Shown here one piece after another: positions 34,083 through 47,400 of a stretch of 64,000 bases of DNA (the first letter of the stretch is position 1; every line of letters begins with the position of its first letter). The DNA comes from Atrichornis clamosus. Its lineage: Eukaryota; Chordata; Aves; Passeriformes; Menuridae. The stretch spans positions 16,272 to 80,271 of the forward strand of contig WBMZ01015728.1 of the NCBI GenBank assembly GCA_013400975.1, in the 5' to 3' direction. Below the pieces are notes generated by a model. The model saw nothing but the letters and a program-made list of their open reading frames with translations. It was not told where the DNA came from and did no database searches. Made by a program: the position numbers and the translations under genes.

Positions 34083-34454
34083 TGAACTTCATCATGCATC
34101 CAAGGCTTGATGAGTGCTCACTGTTTATTTCCCATATTCATTTCCCATATTTATGTGACTACATAGTGCACACATTTCCTAAGCTTTATATTCGTTTATA
34201 TGGTTCATATATGGTTACTTTATTTTGTGGAAATATCTTTCCTGTGACAGCCTGCCCTGCTCCAGGCCTGGCAGGTTTGGTGGCAGCTTCCCAGCCCCAC
34301 TGCTGGTGAGGTACTGGACTTGGAGCCCAAATTTACTGCCCAGGCACAGCTCAGGCAGCTGCTTGTGGAGGAAAAGAATTTCCCTTTTGTAAATCTAAGA
34401 TTGATTTCAGCAATCATTTCATGCATCCCCCAAACCCAGGCAAATCCCTGCGTG

Positions 34455-34745
34455 TTAGCCTCTTCTCCCAGGCAAACAGTCATAGGACGAGAGGACATAG
34501 TCTTAAGTTGCACCAGGGGAGGTTTAGGTTGGACATTAAGAAGAATTTCTTCACAGAAAAGGTGGCTAGATTTTGGAATGGACTGCCCGGGGAGGTAGTG
34601 GAGTCACCATCCCTGAAGGTGTTTAAGGAGAGACTGGATGTCTTTCCTTAAACTTAGTGCCATGGTCTAATTGACATGGTGGTGTTCAGTCATAGGTTGG
34701 ACTCGATGATATCAGCGGTCTTTCCGAAACTAATTGATTCTGTGA
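34455..34745 (+). mobile_element. CR1 LINE 3' end, sense orientation
   Basis: The + strand runs from gcctcttctcccaggcaaac through the ORF2 tail ([40 protein letters not shown]) into the 3' UTR phrases gccatggtctaattgacatgg and cataggttggactcgatgat. It ends with attgattctgtga, the CR1 octamer-type terminus. It is 5'-truncated and ends about 550 bp upstream of the CASD1 start codon, just before the CpG island. Confidence 0.92.
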
Positions 34746-35277
34746 ATGTGTCAGCTACCTTGTACAGAGCTACTCGCCTTCAGAGGGAGTGAGCATCTTC
34801 CAGCCTGGAACGACCAATTACTTGTCAATAGAAGAGTGACAAGTGTTGGAAAATCACTTTATTTGGAACGAAGCCCTCACTGTCCAGTTACAGTTGTCAC
34901 ACACTGGGTGCAGCACAGACCCTCGCCCAGCTATTCCTTCACGGAGCACAGTCCCAAGGAGGTCCCCGCCTCGCCGCCGCCCGTCAGCCGCGGGGCTCGG
35001 GCCGAGCGCGGTGGCATGCGGAGGAATCCACCGGGATCCACCGCATGCCCACGGCGCCGCGGGGCGGGGAGCCGAGCAACGGGGCCGCCAGCTGGCGGGC
35101 GAAGGGAAGCGGCGGCGCCAGGAGAGGAACGGCGGCTCCGCCCCGACAGCCGCGGGGTGTGAGGCTGCTCTCGGCCGAGGCGGCGGGGACGGCGGCAGCG
35201 GCAGGGTCCGCGTTGGCCGACGGCGGGAACCCAGTGCTGCCCCGCCGCGCCCGCCCGCCCCATCGCACGCTGTTGTC

Positions 35278-35349
35278 ATGGAGGAGACAAGATGGCGGCG
35301 CTGGCCTACACCGGTGGCAAGCGGGAGATCAACTACTACTTCAGCGTGA
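35278..35349 (+). promoter_or_regulatory. CASD1: Overlapping upstream ORF at the CASD1 start
   Basis: An ATG 14 bp upstream of the CASD1 ATG opens a 23-codon frame ([18 protein letters not shown]...) in the +1 frame, ending at TGA inside exon 1. Its context has G at -3 and G at +4, as favourable as the main start (A at -3, G at +4). If the mRNA starts upstream, it should reduce translation of the main frame. The effect is inferred. Confidence 0.55.
35288..35299 (+). promoter_or_regulatory. CASD1: YY1-like motif over the CASD1 start codon
   Basis: caagatggcggc matches the AAnATGGCGGC consensus of the YY1 factor, which is common at start codons of CpG-island genes. Confidence 0.6.
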
Positions 35350-35424
35350 GGAGCGCCAAGGCGCTGGCGCTGGGCGCCGTCCTACTCCTCACCGCCTGCC
35401 ACGCCGCCTCCCGCCGCTACCGAG
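35292..35424 (+). CDS. CASD1: CASD1 exon 1 (coding part)
   Basis: 133 coding bp encoding residues 1-44 plus one base of a split Gly codon. It begins [20 protein letters not shown], followed by the hydrophobic anchor [16 protein letters not shown] and RRYR. The start is chosen by homology to human CASD1. Donor gtgagg. Confidence 0.95.
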
Positions 35425-38400
35425 GTGAGGGGGCGGCCGCGGGCGTTCCGCGGGGGGCCGCGGCTGCCGGGCAGGGGAGGCGGAGCCCCGGTGGAGCGCT
35501 GGCGGAGCTCGGGAACCGCGGCCGTGCCGGGAGGGTGGCGAGTCCCTCCGCCCAGGGCGACTGGGGCGGTGTGGGCCGCGCGGCGCGGCGGGTCGCCGAC
35601 TGCCGCAGGGGACGAGCCCGGGGGGCAGTGACGGCGGGGAGCCGGCCCGCGGGCCCTCGGGGCCCAGCCTGGGGGTCGCCGTAGGCTCCGCCGGCCGGGC
35701 GAGGCCCCGCGGAGTGAGCGGGGTGAGCGAGGCTGGCGGGGCTGTGGCGATACAGAGTTTGCATTGAGAGCGCGGCGCAGCTCTGGGGGCCAGGCCTGCG
35801 GCAGGTGAAGCTGTAGTGCTGGAGGGTGGCTTCTTCCCTGTCACTTGTTCCTGCACGGGATGATTAATGACTAATTACCTGGCAATTAGTGGTTAAAGTC
35901 TTAATTGGTACGAGATCTGGTATACGTGCTTTCACTCTTTGAACCATAGATAACGAATTAAACATAACGAAATCCAGCCGCTTCGGTGGATGAAGCGAAG
36001 TAAAGAGCTGTTGGGTTTCACGTGTTGCCGGTGGCCGTGAACAAGCTCTGGGCTCCGACCGCAGCTGTGACCGTGACCGGCTGGCGCACGGGCGCACCTC
36101 GGTTACGGGGCACTGGGAGCTCTGCTGCTTCCTCCTCGCTAGGGTTGTTTTGGCTCTGAAGCAGAGAATCTTGGCATGATCCGTAAATGCAAATGGAACT
36201 GCTGAAGGAAATATTTTCTTGTTTCCGTGTCACGCTAGAAATGTGGTATGTTTTTGTGGGTAAATGAAAAAGTTGATCTGTAGGCAGATCTCCGCGGCTC
36301 TGTTTGTTGTAGGACAACTGGTGTCGTGTTCTAACACTTGCTTCCAGTATCCATGGAGGACAAGGCTAAGGCAGTTCATTGTGGAAATGGGAAAAGGCAT
36401 AGGGATCTTTATGGATACGATTCCCTAGATTCACCCTCGGGCTGGCACGTCAGTAAATCTGATAAACTGACTGGTATTAAGTTGGAAGACATGGAAGCAT
36501 TTACTGAATTGTAGAGGAGCTCAAGCATGAGGTAATTGAACTTGCTGTTGTGCAGTGTTCCTTAAGGCACAAGAGAGTTACAAAACTAGAAAGGAGGGTG
36601 GCAAATGTGATACATTTTTAAAGAGGGATTGCGAGACTGAGAAAATAGGGACTGCCATATCAGCAGGTTACAATCAAAATAAAATATGCATAATTTCAAT
36701 ATATTTCAGGAGAGTTAATGAGGGGGGTGAGTCACAGATTGCAAAGTGGTGAAAATCTGCCGGCCTTTATGTAAATTGGTATGATCTGTATGGATTGTTA
36801 CACACCTTTCAAGTTTTTTTGTCTAAGGCTTTCAGTTTCTTGAATCAATTAGAGGGTAAGAGAGAGCCTTTCGCATAACTGTTTGAACGGTAAGAGAACT
36901 GGGAGTCCGAGTGAAAACAGTTAGCCATTTGGGCTTCTAGAAACAAATAACATCCAAAAGAGTTTAGAAAAGGAGGGTGGACTATTAATAGCAGACAAAG
37001 TTTTCAGGAAAGATCATTCTGTAAACCTGCAGTGACACCAAACAGCTGAAATTCAGCAAATGTCACAATACTTTTGGCAGTTAATGAAAAAACCAGAGGA
37101 TTTCACTGTGATACTGCACAACTAAAGCTAACTGGTACCTCACTTTCTGTCAGTGGTGTTGATCACCTCCTCTTGGTATAATGAACGTGGAAAACATATA
37201 CAGAGAAGCAACGCAAATGGCAGAAGGAAAACAGCTCCTCTACAACACGTAATGCAATAGAATAAAATACTGTAGCCAGGACAGAAACTTAGTAACTTGT
37301 TAATGGTTTCTAATATTAAGCATTTTTGGACGTTGGTAAATTGGTTGTGATTGTGCCATAACACAAAAAGTATCAACTGAAAAATGAAATCAGCAGGCCA
37401 TACATTTAAAAGGATCACAAGAAAGCATTTTTTTTCCCACATAAGACATTTTATACTAAGATTTTATAACAAAAATACTCTGAAAAGGGTTATCCTGATC
37501 TCCAGAGGGCGGATTAGGTGGAGCTGCAAACAGGCTCAAAGTTGCCAGGCTGTGAAAGCCAGGCCGTGCCACGGAAGGGATTGCTGTGTTTGTTGTGCTT
37601 TTATACTTTTTCTTTTGTCTGATTGTCATTGCATACAAAGGTTTTAGCTAATTTTGGCCTCAGTCATGCAAATACATATTATAGATAGGAGGAGCCCAGT
37701 GTACTTCCCAGTCAAAGCTGCCTCTATACAATTTCCTGGTATGAAAAAATGCTGGAAGGTTGTGGAAGGTCAGATTCATGTTCAGGGAGACTGTCATATT
37801 TAGGGTTCACCTACATTTTTTTGCCAAACAATGTGAATTAAGAGTAGGTACAGACTGTCTTTAACTTGTGAAGAGTTGAGTGGATTAAATGTTTACATAC
37901 TATCCAGTGGAGTTAGTGCTGTGTTGTTTTCAGTTGTTGTATTTCAAAGGTACAGCCCTAAGTCTTTTTGGAAATAAACTTTTATTTAAAATTTTGCATT
38001 CTTAAAATCAGCAGTAGTAGATTCTGTTTAAAACTACATTTTTTATTTTGAATAATAGAGAACAATTGAATTTCCAGTTCTTTGAATCAGAGAGTATGCC
38101 TTTCAGAGAAAGCATTGTGTAACTTAAGTCTGTTCTGGCACTGAATGAAGACTTTGAGATTTCAGAATTTCAATGGAATAACCGTGATTTTGAGGAATGA
38201 TAAATTAAAATAATGAGCATAATAAAATTCAGAGAAATTATACTCTTTGTATAGCTATAACATAGTATATCTAAGTGAGCATAAAAGGTAATGTGTTGGT
38301 GTTAGAAGGATAATTTACACAAAGTTTAAAAAGAATGGTCTGTGTTTTGTGTATACAATGGCACTTGGAATTCTTTTTCTCAGGTTTTGGGTTGGGTTTT

Positions 38401-41400
38401 TTGTTGTTTGTTTGGGTTTTTTTCCTTTTAAGATCTCATTGATGGTTAAGAAGAAGGTGTGGTGCATTAAAGTGAACGTAGTCCTTTGGCTGCTATTTTA
38501 TATGCTAAAGCCAGAGTTGAGCATTTCTGGAGGCACTATCTGCTCTGTAACCTTCAGTTTAGTCTCTTGGCTGCTGTTTCAGTCTTGTTTTATTCCCTTC
38601 CCTCATCATCCCCCCTAACTTCTACTATTATGTTTAAAGGAAGATACCAGACATCAGTAATGCTCCTAATGAATTTCAGGAGCTTTCTAATATTGTTCAG
38701 GGCAATAGTAAGATATTCTGCACCTGGAGTTGGGAAAGAAAGCATAACCCCTTGACTAGAAATAATGTCTCTAAGTTTAAAATTTATGTGATGTATGATG
38801 TTTGGAATGTTACTTCAGTGAACATGCTTTAGGATGGAGGATTGTTCTATTTATGGGTAATTATTATGGTGGGAGCACCGTGGAATACAGAGGTACCGAG
38901 CTTGAGTCACGAACTCAAGATATGGACATCCTCCAGTCTTGAAAACTTGATTGAGGAAGAATTGATAGTGCTCTACAGATAATGACAGACATGAGTCCAA
39001 ACTGCCTTTTGCCATGGAAGAACCAGGGAGTGCCAAGTAAATCTAGTAGAAACCATATTTCAAATAAAGGCAGCTGTGGATATGAAAAACTCTTCTAGAA
39101 GGATACTGTGGGTACTAAAAACTTGAAGACTGCATGTCCAGTTCAGGAAGTCCCTGGATGGAACATAGTTGGAAGAATATTAGACAAGAACATAATGTTT
39201 ACTTGCCCTCTTCTTATTCATCTCTAAGCATCTGCTTATGGTCCCTGTTGAAGGCAAAATACCAGGCTAGACTGACCGTTGGTTTGACCATGAATAACTG
39301 TCCTTATTCTCTTATGCCTCTTTCTCAGCAAGTTAATGGATTTCAGAGGAAGTCTTAGTGGTGGACATTCTTTTACACAGTTCACTCTTATGTCATTTAG
39401 ATACATCTCCTTGTTAGTGGAGGACCTTATATTAGTAATAACTCTAAGTCACTTCATTATTAAACTCATTTTGCTTTTGATGAGATTATGGTTTATTCTT
39501 CCTGACAGCTTCATGTTTATGCAGCTTACTTGAAATGATAGTTTACATGAGTTTGCAAGTTTGAGAATCAGGGAAAACCAAAGTATAAGTGGAATTTAAT
39601 GAAGTGAAAGTTTCACAGAAAGTGTTAGGTACGGGCAGTGGTGCATTGTTTCTGCACAAGCTGGAACAAGCCCCTACCGTTTTGTCCACAACCATTTCCC
39701 TGTTTGTCAGTACTCGGAAATGCCAAGTATGACAAAAATGTTGGAGAGCAACTTCTCTTGCAGTGAATGGTGTTCAGTTGTGTTCACTTATAAGGCAGCA
39801 GAATCTGACAGGGAGTTGGGAAGATAACAGTCGCTGATTTCGTAACCGAGATATTTTAAACTTACCATGACCTGAAACATCACCACCTGTAAAGTGATTA
39901 ATCTTAATTAGCATAAAACTTATTGACTGGAAAAGGTACCTGCAGTTCAGAATGATCAGCATGTAAATGTTTTGGATGATTATTTGCGTATTAACCCATA
40001 TCACCTGTTCTGAGGTGGCTGCTATGTCTTAAACAGGGAGATGTAGTAGACTTTCTTGCAAACCTCATGTTTGGTTTTGTGTTCTGTACAAGATGCTGTG
40101 CATGATGATTCCATGTAGAAGATTATTTTATTCAACAGTCGTATTCTTTAATTTCATATTAGTTTGTTCTGGATAGTAGATAGCAGAGTGAATTGGCATC
40201 TTTTAAAGAAAATGCCACTCTAAGTCACAACACCTTTCTGACAGCGGAAGTGAGATCACTAACATTTTGTGGATAGGGGTGTGATTTACAGAACAGTCTG
40301 GTATAATAAGTGAGATGGCAACTTGCAGAAACTTGTGCAAGATGTATTTACAGTTGGTTAAATTTGTTTACTGCTGTTGATTGTTTAAGGTTCTGTTTTT
40401 CAAGTATTGTCAAATTATTTTTTTATAATAACAATGGGGCTATGTTTTACTTTTCACATTTCTGAATTCTAATCTTAATGTAACATTTTAAAGGTGGCGA
40501 TACATGTGAGTATCTCCTGTCCAGTGGGAGATTTCTTGGAGAAAAAGTATGGCAACCTCACAGTTGTATGATGCATAAGTATAAAAATAGGTAAGGAAAC
40601 TCATGTCTTCTGTTCATCTGGAAAGAAGAGTCGTTGTTGTTTGACTGCAGCTGTAGTAATTGCAGTGTCATCTATTGTTCACTTTGTGTCTGATTCTCTA
40701 GGCCTTCAAAAATATACATTTATCAGAAAGAAGTCTTATCCTTGTACATTATCTGTGTGTCTACAGTGTTTGCCACGGTTGTATTTTTATATAAAAACAC
40801 AAATAAATGTTGGTGATAGAGGTACTGGTACAAATTATGAAGAGCCACATGAGGCTGCATAGCTTCATACGTCACTCTCAGATTGCTGACCTTACGTTTT
40901 GAATTGCAAGTAAAAATATCCCAAATAAAATTGCCAATCACTATTTTTCACCTACTAGTAAGAGGTGTGGTTTTTTTAGAATTTTGCTGTATATGAACTT
41001 TTTGAAACTATTGTATTTGTAGCACCACGTAATAGGAAAACATCCTTGGTTGTTTGCCTAATCGCATTAGCAGGAGAGTTCATTTTCAGTTCTATGCAAA
41101 TTGTACTAAACTTTTTCTTAATTCAGCATGTTTAAAAAAAGGCTTCCTTAGAGCTGGATATAGTGTTTAGAATTATCTGTATAGTTCTGTAGATTTTAAG
41201 AATACTTCTTTCTAAGATACAAACTTCCTGTAACATTAATGTTGCTGTTTTGTTTTACAGTGAAGCAAAAAATTGCCTCATAGACAAACATATTGTGTTT
41301 ATAGGAGATTCTAGAATTCGACAGCTGTTCTACTCATTTATAAAACTCATAAATCCTCAAGTCAAAGAAGAGGGAATTAAGGTGAGATAGCTTATTTTGA

Positions 41401-44400
41401 TGATTGATTGTTTTGTGTCTTTCTTCCCAATTTACCTTATAACTCTTGTCTAAACTTCAAAAAAGCAACTTACACTGTTTGCTGGCCTAGCCATCAGGAA
41501 GGAGAAGCACAGAAAGGTCTTTTGAAGAAGAACAAGATTAGACCAAAATAATTGTTTGTGTACATATGAGATGATTGTGAATCTGAGAAGGGAACTAGGA
41601 AGCTCATGAGAAAGCTTGCGGCAGCCTGGGAATAAGTTAATGAAGCTGACTTGTCCCATAGCAATTTATGCTTCATATTTGGTTTCTTGATGAGAAAATG
41701 ATTGCTCCTTTGTGTGTTTTTAAATAGTAGTAATTCGTGTCGTATAATTTGTCATTTAAAATGTCAGTTAAATTGCTGATCTAATCTGTTCGTAAAAATC
41801 CTTGGGGCAATGACAGATTTCCAGGTCTAACTTGAAGCTGAAACTAAAAATAGCTTCAGGTCTCACTTTCTTTTTGATCACTGATGAAGAGCTGTCTGAA
41901 TTTTATAAGGTGAAGAATGTAAACTGCAGCTGGGTAGAAGCAGGAAGAAATGATTTAGCTGTATCATTTGTTGAACAGAATATTGATTTCTTTTGCTATC
42001 TCATTCTTCTTAGGCACATGGCTTCATAGATACATGTACATCTGTGAGGGAAAAGACACAGTTCACTTTTAACAATACATCAGATTTGTCAATTATTTAG
42101 TAATTCTGTCATTTAGAAGTGCAAGCTGCCAGCTTGTCCAGCACTCAACATGCAGTCACTTCCACTTGTCAAAACAAGATGTTTGATTGATCCAGGAACT
42201 CTGGTTTTCCTAGTCAGTTGCTTCGGTCACTGTTGCTGCCCAAAAGTGATGGTGAGATGATAGAGTGCTCTAATTGATTTTGAGTTGAGAGTATCTTTTG
42301 TCTAGTGTTATTGAAATCAAGATCTCAGTTTGAAGAAGGGAAGTACACTTGTTCTTTTGGACCAGGATTGAAATGAATACTGTATTTAGTAATTTTAAAG
42401 GAGAATTTGGTATGCCTATCTGACTCCTTCCTTTCTGGTTTCTTACAGTTTCACTCAGCAAATGTAATAATGCATTCCAGATTATATTTCTGCCTGAGAT
42501 TATTTTCGTTTATTCTTTAATTAAAACTGGTTGTTTTGTGCCAAGGAGATGGGCAGATGTAAAGGAAGGCTGAAGAAAGGCAGTTTGAGAAAAGAAAGAG
42601 GAAACAGTCTTAAGTTTTTCTCATGTTGGGAGGCCAAATTTAGGAAAATATTTGATACCTTTGTAACAGAGTGAACAGAAAGCATTTCAGACTTTGTTGG
42701 CAAGATTTCTTCCAGGAAGAACAACAGTTTATTTGAGTAGCTTGTTTTATCAAGAAAGCAACATAAACGTTTTGCCTGAGTACACTGACAAGCTTATACA
42801 AGAAAAGTCCTTTCCACTGATGATAAACCTTAGGGTGAGAGCAAGTTAGCATAGGTATGTAAATATTTTGTTTCCTTTCTGAAAGATTTTCTTACTTTGT
42901 TTTTATTGTTTTGGGATTTTTTTGACAGCATGGAAATATCCCATTTGAAGATAAATCTGCTTCAATTAAAGTGGTAAGTTTTTATCTAGGGTTAAATTGC
43001 AAGCCATAATCATGTTACTATTTCATACAATGTAATTGAAATTGCAGTCAGAGCTGAAAAGTCAAAAGAAGGTTTAGACCATCAACATTCTTTATAAATA
43101 TTTCACAGCTATTTCTGAGGGTATCTTAACATGAGAGACTTTGGCATTGAGTACTTTTATGGTGACTTAGCTTTGGGCATAAGATGTGGAACTGTGTATA
43201 ATTTTTCTTTTTGTCAGATCTTGTAATTTGGCCTTTCCAAGAATATCTTTTTCCAGGAAGTTTACTCTTTTAACGCACTGAGAATATGTATCTGGGTCTA
43301 ACTTCCTTGGATTGGTAGTTGTATTGAATTTTCTATGCTATTCCAACAAGTATTCCTTCCACTGTTTCTGCATGGAGAAATAAGCACAATGTTGATTATA
43401 ATGTGGATATTTAAAAAAAGAAAACAAACAAAGTGCTTGAGGGTAGGTTTTCTGAAGGACTCTGTTCTCCTCTGCCTGGCAATGGAAATGCTGTCCTCAA
43501 TAGCTTTCTTTGCTTCCCATGACAGCTGTCAGCAGTGCTGGGATTGTGCTAGTCATGTATTTGTTTATGCTCTGAAGAAAACTCATTCTCTATTCACAAA
43601 AACCAAAGAAGCAGTGTGTTTGCTGAGTTGTCTGAAAGTGAGTTTTCAGTACCTATTTGTGTACATGGTTAAGATTTAGGGCACAAAATAACATTTTAGG
43701 GTGTAAGCCCATGGCAACCTGTGCTGACCCACCCTGTTGCCCTTCACAGCATGTTCCTGTGTTTGTGCTGTAACTAGCACTGGTACAGCTGTGGAGTGCG
43801 CTGTTTTAGGAGTCAATTCAGCCAAGAAGTTACCTTGTAGAATTCCTCTTTGATCAGGTCTCTTGTGGCTCATCATATGGTTATCTGAATGCTGGAAAAA
43901 TGGGGCTGAACTTGAGGCAGGACAAAGGGGCCAGTGCAGTGTGATTTGCATTGGGCTAGCCTGACACAGGATTACATGCTCAAAACTCCTTAAGCCTTGG
44001 TAGGTGCCTAATCACCAAGATTTGAGGTGGCAGGTCTGGACTTTTGGGAGATGTCTGGATAGTTAAGAATATATTCCTAGTTTGCTGCTTCCTTGTTTTG
44101 ATGCAGTATTGCTCTTGACATTATTGGCATGGTAGCTGAATTTCCACATTCAGAATGGCTGTGACCCAATAATCTAAATGTGGAAAATACTTGACCAACA
44201 AAAGAGAAAATTACTGGGAACAAGTGGAGAGTTTAATTTTGCCCTTTCTAATCATCATAATGACTCTTCTGTCCTTCAGCCACTGCAGAGGACTGCATGG
44301 TTGCTCACAGGTTCCACAGCCAAATAATGAATTGAAATACTCACGTGAACTATCAAAATCTAACAATCCATACAAGTGGAAGATAGAGATTTCCTATCTA

Positions 44401-47400
44401 CTGATAGTATTTTGGCATTCTGCCTTGTAAAGTTTCCTCTCAATAGTTTCTGCATGTGTTATCGCTGCCATTTGACTTTAACAGGTATTTTTAGACTATG
44501 CAATAGTGCTGCACCTGAGGAGTAGCTAGGTGCTAGGAAGTCATGGCTTTACCTGGGAGACATAATAGCACTAGCCTAGACTGCCCTTCTAGATGAAAAT
44601 TGAGCACTGCTCCTGGCATCTAAAAGAATGCTGGTAGGTAATGTTTTTAATAGCTGTGACACTATTAGATTTCAACAGCTGATAGTTTATGAAGTTGTAA
44701 GGTTAATTTTTTTTTTTTAAATATGATTTCATGCTGTCAATTATTTTAAGCTTTGGAACAAAGAAAACCTGCTGGTAAACTTGTGGAAAATCGAGCAAAA
44801 AGCAAATTCTAATGAATAAGTTATGGATGTGACCTTGGATTTGCCACTGATCGCAATGGAAACCCATGGACATCCAACTTGGAAGATGTTAAAAAATTAC
44901 ATTCTTGGTGAAATCCCAACTTCTGAATTACAAATAAAAATCTGTTTTTCATGAGGGAAAAGCTTTGTGAGTTTGTTGGCTTTTTTCCCCCCTTTGCTTT
45001 CTGTTTTCCTTGCTAGAGTAAGATGTCAGGCTTTTCATGCTGACTATAAAGGGAATCTCACTCTGAGCCAAATGTTTGTCCTTTACAGTTGAATTGATGG
45101 CAATTAGTTTGGTTTTTTGAATTTTTTTTTGTTTTGGTCTACTGATTGTCTTTTAAGCTTACAGAGTAACTCTGCCTTAATTTTGCAGGATTTTCTATGG
45201 TATCCAGAGGTTAATGGCTCTATGAGGCAACGTATCAAATCTTGGACTGAGGTTTGTTTTAAGAGATGTAAAATTTCACATCAAAGTACTGAAAAGGGGG
45301 GATGTTTACAGGTATATATGTTTCTGGGTGTCTTCTGGTCGTCCAAGGATGATACCGCTTGGACCAAAAAAACCCCAAAACAAACCAAAAAAAACCCGAC
45401 TTACTAGGAGCAGGTTAGGAGCTAAAAGAATTTCAGTCTAATTTGGCATTTTAATTCCCCTGTGTCTGCAATGGCTCCACTTTAATGTGACCAGGAGAGG
45501 AGAGGAGAGTCCATTTCAACTTGAGATATACTATGATTCTGTGATTTTGTATTTATGTTAATTTGAGTGTTTCAGAATGAAGGACAAAGGTAATTTGCAA
45601 AGTCAAGAATTCCTTGATTTTATTTGTTTTTGATATTTCCCTCAGCTTACTAATTATTTTACATATTTCAGTTATGATGCAGGTTGTAATGTTTTTCTGT
45701 ATGTAACTTCGACAACAAGTAATATGTTTACGGATTGGCAACTAAATTTTTCTTATTTCTTCCTTTGTTGACCTTAAAATAGCCTGTAGTAGCTCCACAG
45801 TGATTAGTTTGCTACACTATTGATCATTCTTGCAGAACACCTTCCCATCAGGATAGCTGAAGTTACCATTTGCTTTTCTTTTCCTGTGGTTACTACAAAA
45901 ATTGAGAGCTGCTAGTTTTCCAGGGAAATACTTGTACTGAGATGGTCAGGACTGTTTGTTTCCTAATGTTCTTCTGTTTGAGTACATGTGCTAGTCCTTG
46001 TCCTAGACAGAGCTGTCAGACCCCTGGGATAACAACTGGTCACCGCAGTCAATACAGCAGCTCTAACAGATGTTTGACAGTCCTCAGAGAGACTGAGATG
46101 AAAAGTTCAATAGTGGGGTCCACAGTTTACTTGACCTTAGGAGAAGATGTTTAAACAGCTTTTAAAGGGAGCTTGTGCCACTAAATTGATCCTGATTGTA
46201 GGTGTTTATTGGTACTTCATGATTTTGTAGATTCTATTACGTGACAATTCAGCCATATCACACATATCAGATACGTGTTCTCTGTAGTAGATCTGCAGTC
46301 TACTCTTTTGTAACCATTAGCTAATGGACAAGTGAGTCACAGTTATTAAGATACGACTCTTAGTAATAAGTATAATGTGCAAATATTTTAAAACTAATTC
46401 CTTTTTGGTTTTGTGTCTTAGGGTTCTGTGCCAAAACCTCACATAATTGTAGTAGGAGCTGCCACGGTAAGTTATATGTATATGGGGCATTCTTAGTAAA
46501 TAAGGAAGTTCTTGTAGGATAACTTTAATGTTCTCAAGTTGGTTAAATGATTAAGTTTTTAAACCCAGTTTATAATAACTCCTCAGTGATTTTGCTGTTA
46601 CAAGAAGTTTTAAATTATCAGGTATACTGCATTATAGGTGTGTGAGGTACAGTACCTGCTTTTTGTCAGCAATTCTGGTTAATAAGCACTGATTAGCTTT
46701 AACCTAGCTAATAAAGTAGCTTTAATTAAAAGCAGATTATTAATTAAAAAATTAAATGAAAGTACTTGCATATTAACTGAGGTGTATTTTTAGTACACTT
46801 TTTTCAGTCACAAAATTCTGCTTTTAATCATGGCCCAATCTGGGATGGTCTCTTTTACACATACTTCTTCTAGGTTTATATGGGTAAAAATCGTACTTTT
46901 GCATGAATAAGTCAACAACCAAAGAGATTGTACTTCCTGAATCTTGTTTCACTGGAAGATTCCACCACTGCTATGTGCTGTAGCTGACAAGGACCAGAAG
47001 AGGGCTCCTAACCCATCACTTTGCCACAAGGCAGGATCATCTATACCCGTGTTGCACGTGACAAGAGTCAACCAACTTTTTTAAACTTCCAGGGATGGAA
47101 TTCAACCACCCCCCCTAAGTAGTCTGTTCTAGTAGTAGAGTCGAGTCAAACAAATGCTCATCTCATTACTTCCCCGTTCAATGTCCCTTACTTCCAAATA
47201 TTTGGGAATTGGAATTGCAAAGAAATTAGCTATTATATTTTCATACCAGCTGAAATGTAAAGGAGAGGAAAATGTGTTGCATTTTAAACCAAATCCTTCA
47301 CAAGCAACATGGTTTAGAGACTGGTAGAGTGCCTCAACTATCTGGAAGCTTGTGGGCATGCCCATCTAAGGATGAATGCCCTCAATTTTAAGGGGAGGTC

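Larger units (their letters stand above)
34900..35800 (+). promoter_or_regulatory. CASD1: CpG island promoter of CASD1
   Basis: The window switches abruptly from AT-rich to a strongly GC-rich stretch dense in CpG, spanning the start codon, all of exon 1 and the beginning of intron 1. No TATA box is placed sensibly, which fits a broad housekeeping-type promoter. The transcription start is not determinable from sequence alone but should lie within a few hundred bases upstream of 35292. Long open frames on both strands here are composition artefacts. Confidence 0.85.
35425..40493 (+). other. CASD1: CASD1 intron 1
   Basis: A 5.07-kb intron. The first 375 bp belong to the CpG island. It also holds a cluster of homeodomain-type TAAT cores at 35861-35908, a G/T-rich tract at 38380-38415 and a possible old CR1 tail at 39220-39322. 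The rest is AT-rich without recognised content. Confidence 0.85.

Noticed and set aside
34746..35862. Open frames of 68-168 codons on both strands in the CASD1 CpG island
   Set aside because: GC-rich sequence lacks stop codons; the products are Arg/Pro/Ala-rich with no known family. Only exon 1 of CASD1 is supported, plus the short uORF as a regulatory item.
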